Below, piece after piece: positions 62,918 through 64,000 of a stretch of 64,000 nucleotides of DNA. The stretch is from Pedobacter duraquae (GTDB lineage Bacteria; Bacteroidota; Bacteroidia; Sphingobacteriales; Sphingobacteriaceae). The notes beneath the pieces are model-generated. The model searched no databases. It was not told the origin of the DNA and was given only the letters and a program-made list of their open reading frames with translations. The stretch lies in NCBI RefSeq assembly GCF_004362245.1, contig NZ_SNWM01000004.1, forward strand, positions 310,001 to 374,000, given 5' to 3'. Numbering within the stretch: the stretch's first letter is position 1; every line of letters starts with the position of its first letter. A program made the position numbers and the translations under genes.

Positions 62918-63901
62918 ATGACTTTTGAATTTACAGTGCAGCCAAATTTCAATTTTGTAAAAAGCTTTGCTGAGCACTTTAATATTCCTGTTTACAATAA
63001 TGAACTGAAAATCCCGATACACATGGGTGAAGGTCATATTAAGGTAGTGGATATAGACCCGGGCTTTAAATTTGTATTACACCATTACACACTGAAGGAG
63101 GATTTCCACTTAAAACGTCTTGCGCCAGCTGAAGAAAGTGACTTGATATCGATAGTTTTCAATAGTAATGAGATTCCGGCAGCCTCAGCTGGCGACCGGG
63201 AAATAGCAGTTGACTTTTTAAAGAAAAATGGCTCTTCCATTCAAATTGCTTCGACCGCCATATCCACAGAAACAATCTTTCCTGCCAACGTCGAAATCTA
63301 TTTTGGTGTAATCGGCATCAAGAGGCAGATGCTTTCAGAATTGCTGCGGGTAAAAGAAGCAAGCGGACCGCTTGACACCATTCTGCATGGCAATACTATC
63401 TTTTTCTATCACGAAAAGATGCATCCCGAAGTCGCCAGGGTTTTAAAACTTATTTCAGAAATCAATGAGCAAAATAAGTTAAACGATCTGTTTTATAGCA
63501 TAAAGGCTCACGAAATGATCTACCTTTTATTTGAAAAGCTGTTGGATAGAGATATTCAGAAACAAAGTCCAATCAACAAAACAGACATTGATAAATTATA
63601 TCTTATAAGGACAACAATATTGAAAGATATAGGTCAACCTCCGCATTTGAGCACACTTGCTACCCAGGCGGGAATGAGCGAAACAAAAATGAAGCTACTA
63701 TTCAAGCAGATATTTGGCGATACGCTATATAACTATTACCAAAATGAAAGGATGCAGGAAGCTGGTTTTCTACTAAAGCATGCCGGCTATTCCGTTTCTG
63801 AGGCAGGCTACCGTCTCGGGTTTTCAAACCTAAGCCATTTCTCAAGACTTTTTGAAAAACACTTTGGCATAACTCCTAAAAAATACACCCTTGCCGGATA
63901 A
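62918..63901 (+). CDS. AraC family transcriptional regulator
   Basis: 327 residues. The N-terminal 200 residues form a long sensor domain without a clear cupin signature (HFNIPVYNNELKIPIHMGEG, IYFGVIGIKRQMLSEL). The HTH pair lies in about 225-325 with STLATQAGMSETKMKLLFKQ, then VSEAGYRLGFSNLSHFSRLF and the closing HFGITPKKY. It follows the double-kinase gene on the same strand and could be in its regulon. The stop codon falls inside a perfect inverted repeat. Confidence 0.9.
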   Translation: MTFEFTVQPNFNFVKSFAEHFNIPVYNNELKIPIHMGEGHIKVVDIDPGFKFVLHHYTLKEDFHLKRLAPAEESDLISIVFNSNEIPAASAGDREIAVDFLKKNGSSIQIASTAISTETIFPANVEIYFGVIGIKRQMLSELLRVKEASGPLDTILHGNTIFFYHEKMHPEVARVLKLISEINEQNKLNDLFYSIKAHEMIYLLFEKLLDRDIQKQSPINKTDIDKLYLIRTTILKDIGQPPHLSTLATQAGMSETKMKLLFKQIFGDTLYNYYQNERMQEAGFLLKHAGYSVSEAGYRLGFSNLSHFSRLFEKHFGITPKKYTLAG

Positions 63902-63924
63902 TTCCGGTTAAAGTAACCGGAATT
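63900..63924. terminator. Perfect hairpin overlapping the AraC stop codon
   Basis: AATTCCGGTTA at 63900-63910 and its exact reverse complement at 63914-63924, with a three-base loop. The left arm includes the last two bases of the TAA stop. Likely a terminator; with 76 bases left in the window a convergent gene cannot be excluded (a 19-codon minus frame ends in TGA at 63942, too short to call). Confidence 0.55.
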
Positions 63925-64000
63925 CTTCGGCTATTCGCTCATCAATAAATTAAATCACTTCTGCCGGATTGGACTATTTTTCGGACGTACGGTGCTATTT

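Noticed and set aside
63942..63998. C-terminus of a convergent gene at the right edge
   Set aside because: Only 19 codons are in the window and two minus frames are open there, so no choice can be supported.

Overview
The window looks like chromosomal DNA of a Bacteroidota member, most likely a Pedobacter-like species of the Sphingobacteriaceae. Grounds: a SusC/SusD pair, a hybrid two-component system (sensor, kinase, receiver and AraC domains in one chain), several LytS/LytTR pairs, CarboxypepD-reg TonB receptors, DUF2141, DUF5777 and META-domain proteins, AT-rich spacers, few Shine-Dalgarno sequences, and promoter-like TTG / TAnnTTTG motifs. I saw no rRNA, tRNA, CRISPR array, insertion sequence or phage.

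Layout. 1-9.5 kb is mixed accessory DNA: the 3' end of a DUF5777 barrel gene, a DJ-1/PfpI remnant, an AraC regulator with an FAD monooxygenase and a DoxX protein, an ECF sigma factor with a membrane partner, a lipoprotein beta-carbonic anhydrase, a Crp/Fnr regulator facing an SMR (SugE/Gdx-type) exporter, and a GAF histidine kinase broken by deletion and frameshift. 9.7-27.6 kb is one polysaccharide utilization locus, all on the minus strand: HTCS regulator, BNR-4/GH145-like propeller, GH43 with a deleted second domain, DUF2264 (GH154-like), SusC, SusD, GH43 (exo-galactanase-like), GH35 and GH51. The set suggests type II arabinogalactan (plant AGP or gum-arabic type): Rha and GlcA caps, Ara side chains and beta-galactan.

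28-46 kb is signalling-rich. Three LytS/LytTR pairs lie among secreted enzymes (S41 peptidase, esterase), an EEP-family phosphodiesterase, a TonB receptor, an SDR with its AraC gene, and several unknown secreted or membrane proteins. 46-53 kb holds a Crp/Fnr-AraC gene pair divergent from a cupin lipoprotein and a CMD-CMD-ABM fusion (likely a small redox or carboxymuconolactone-type detoxification unit), another AraC regulator, and a second S41 peptidase. 53-64 kb holds a truncated NTF2-like gene, a PAS/GAF kinase without an ATPase domain, a GNAT acetyltransferase, a META lipoprotein, an MscS channel, a very large double-kinase hybrid sensor and a final AraC regulator.

Several genes are eroded (DJ-1, GAF-HK, NTF2-like, second GH43 domain), so deletion has clearly shaped this stretch. 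The most informative items are the GH43 internal deletion, the coherent arabinogalactan locus, the two unusual kinases and the 13-bp inverted repeat in the AraC/cupin divergent region.
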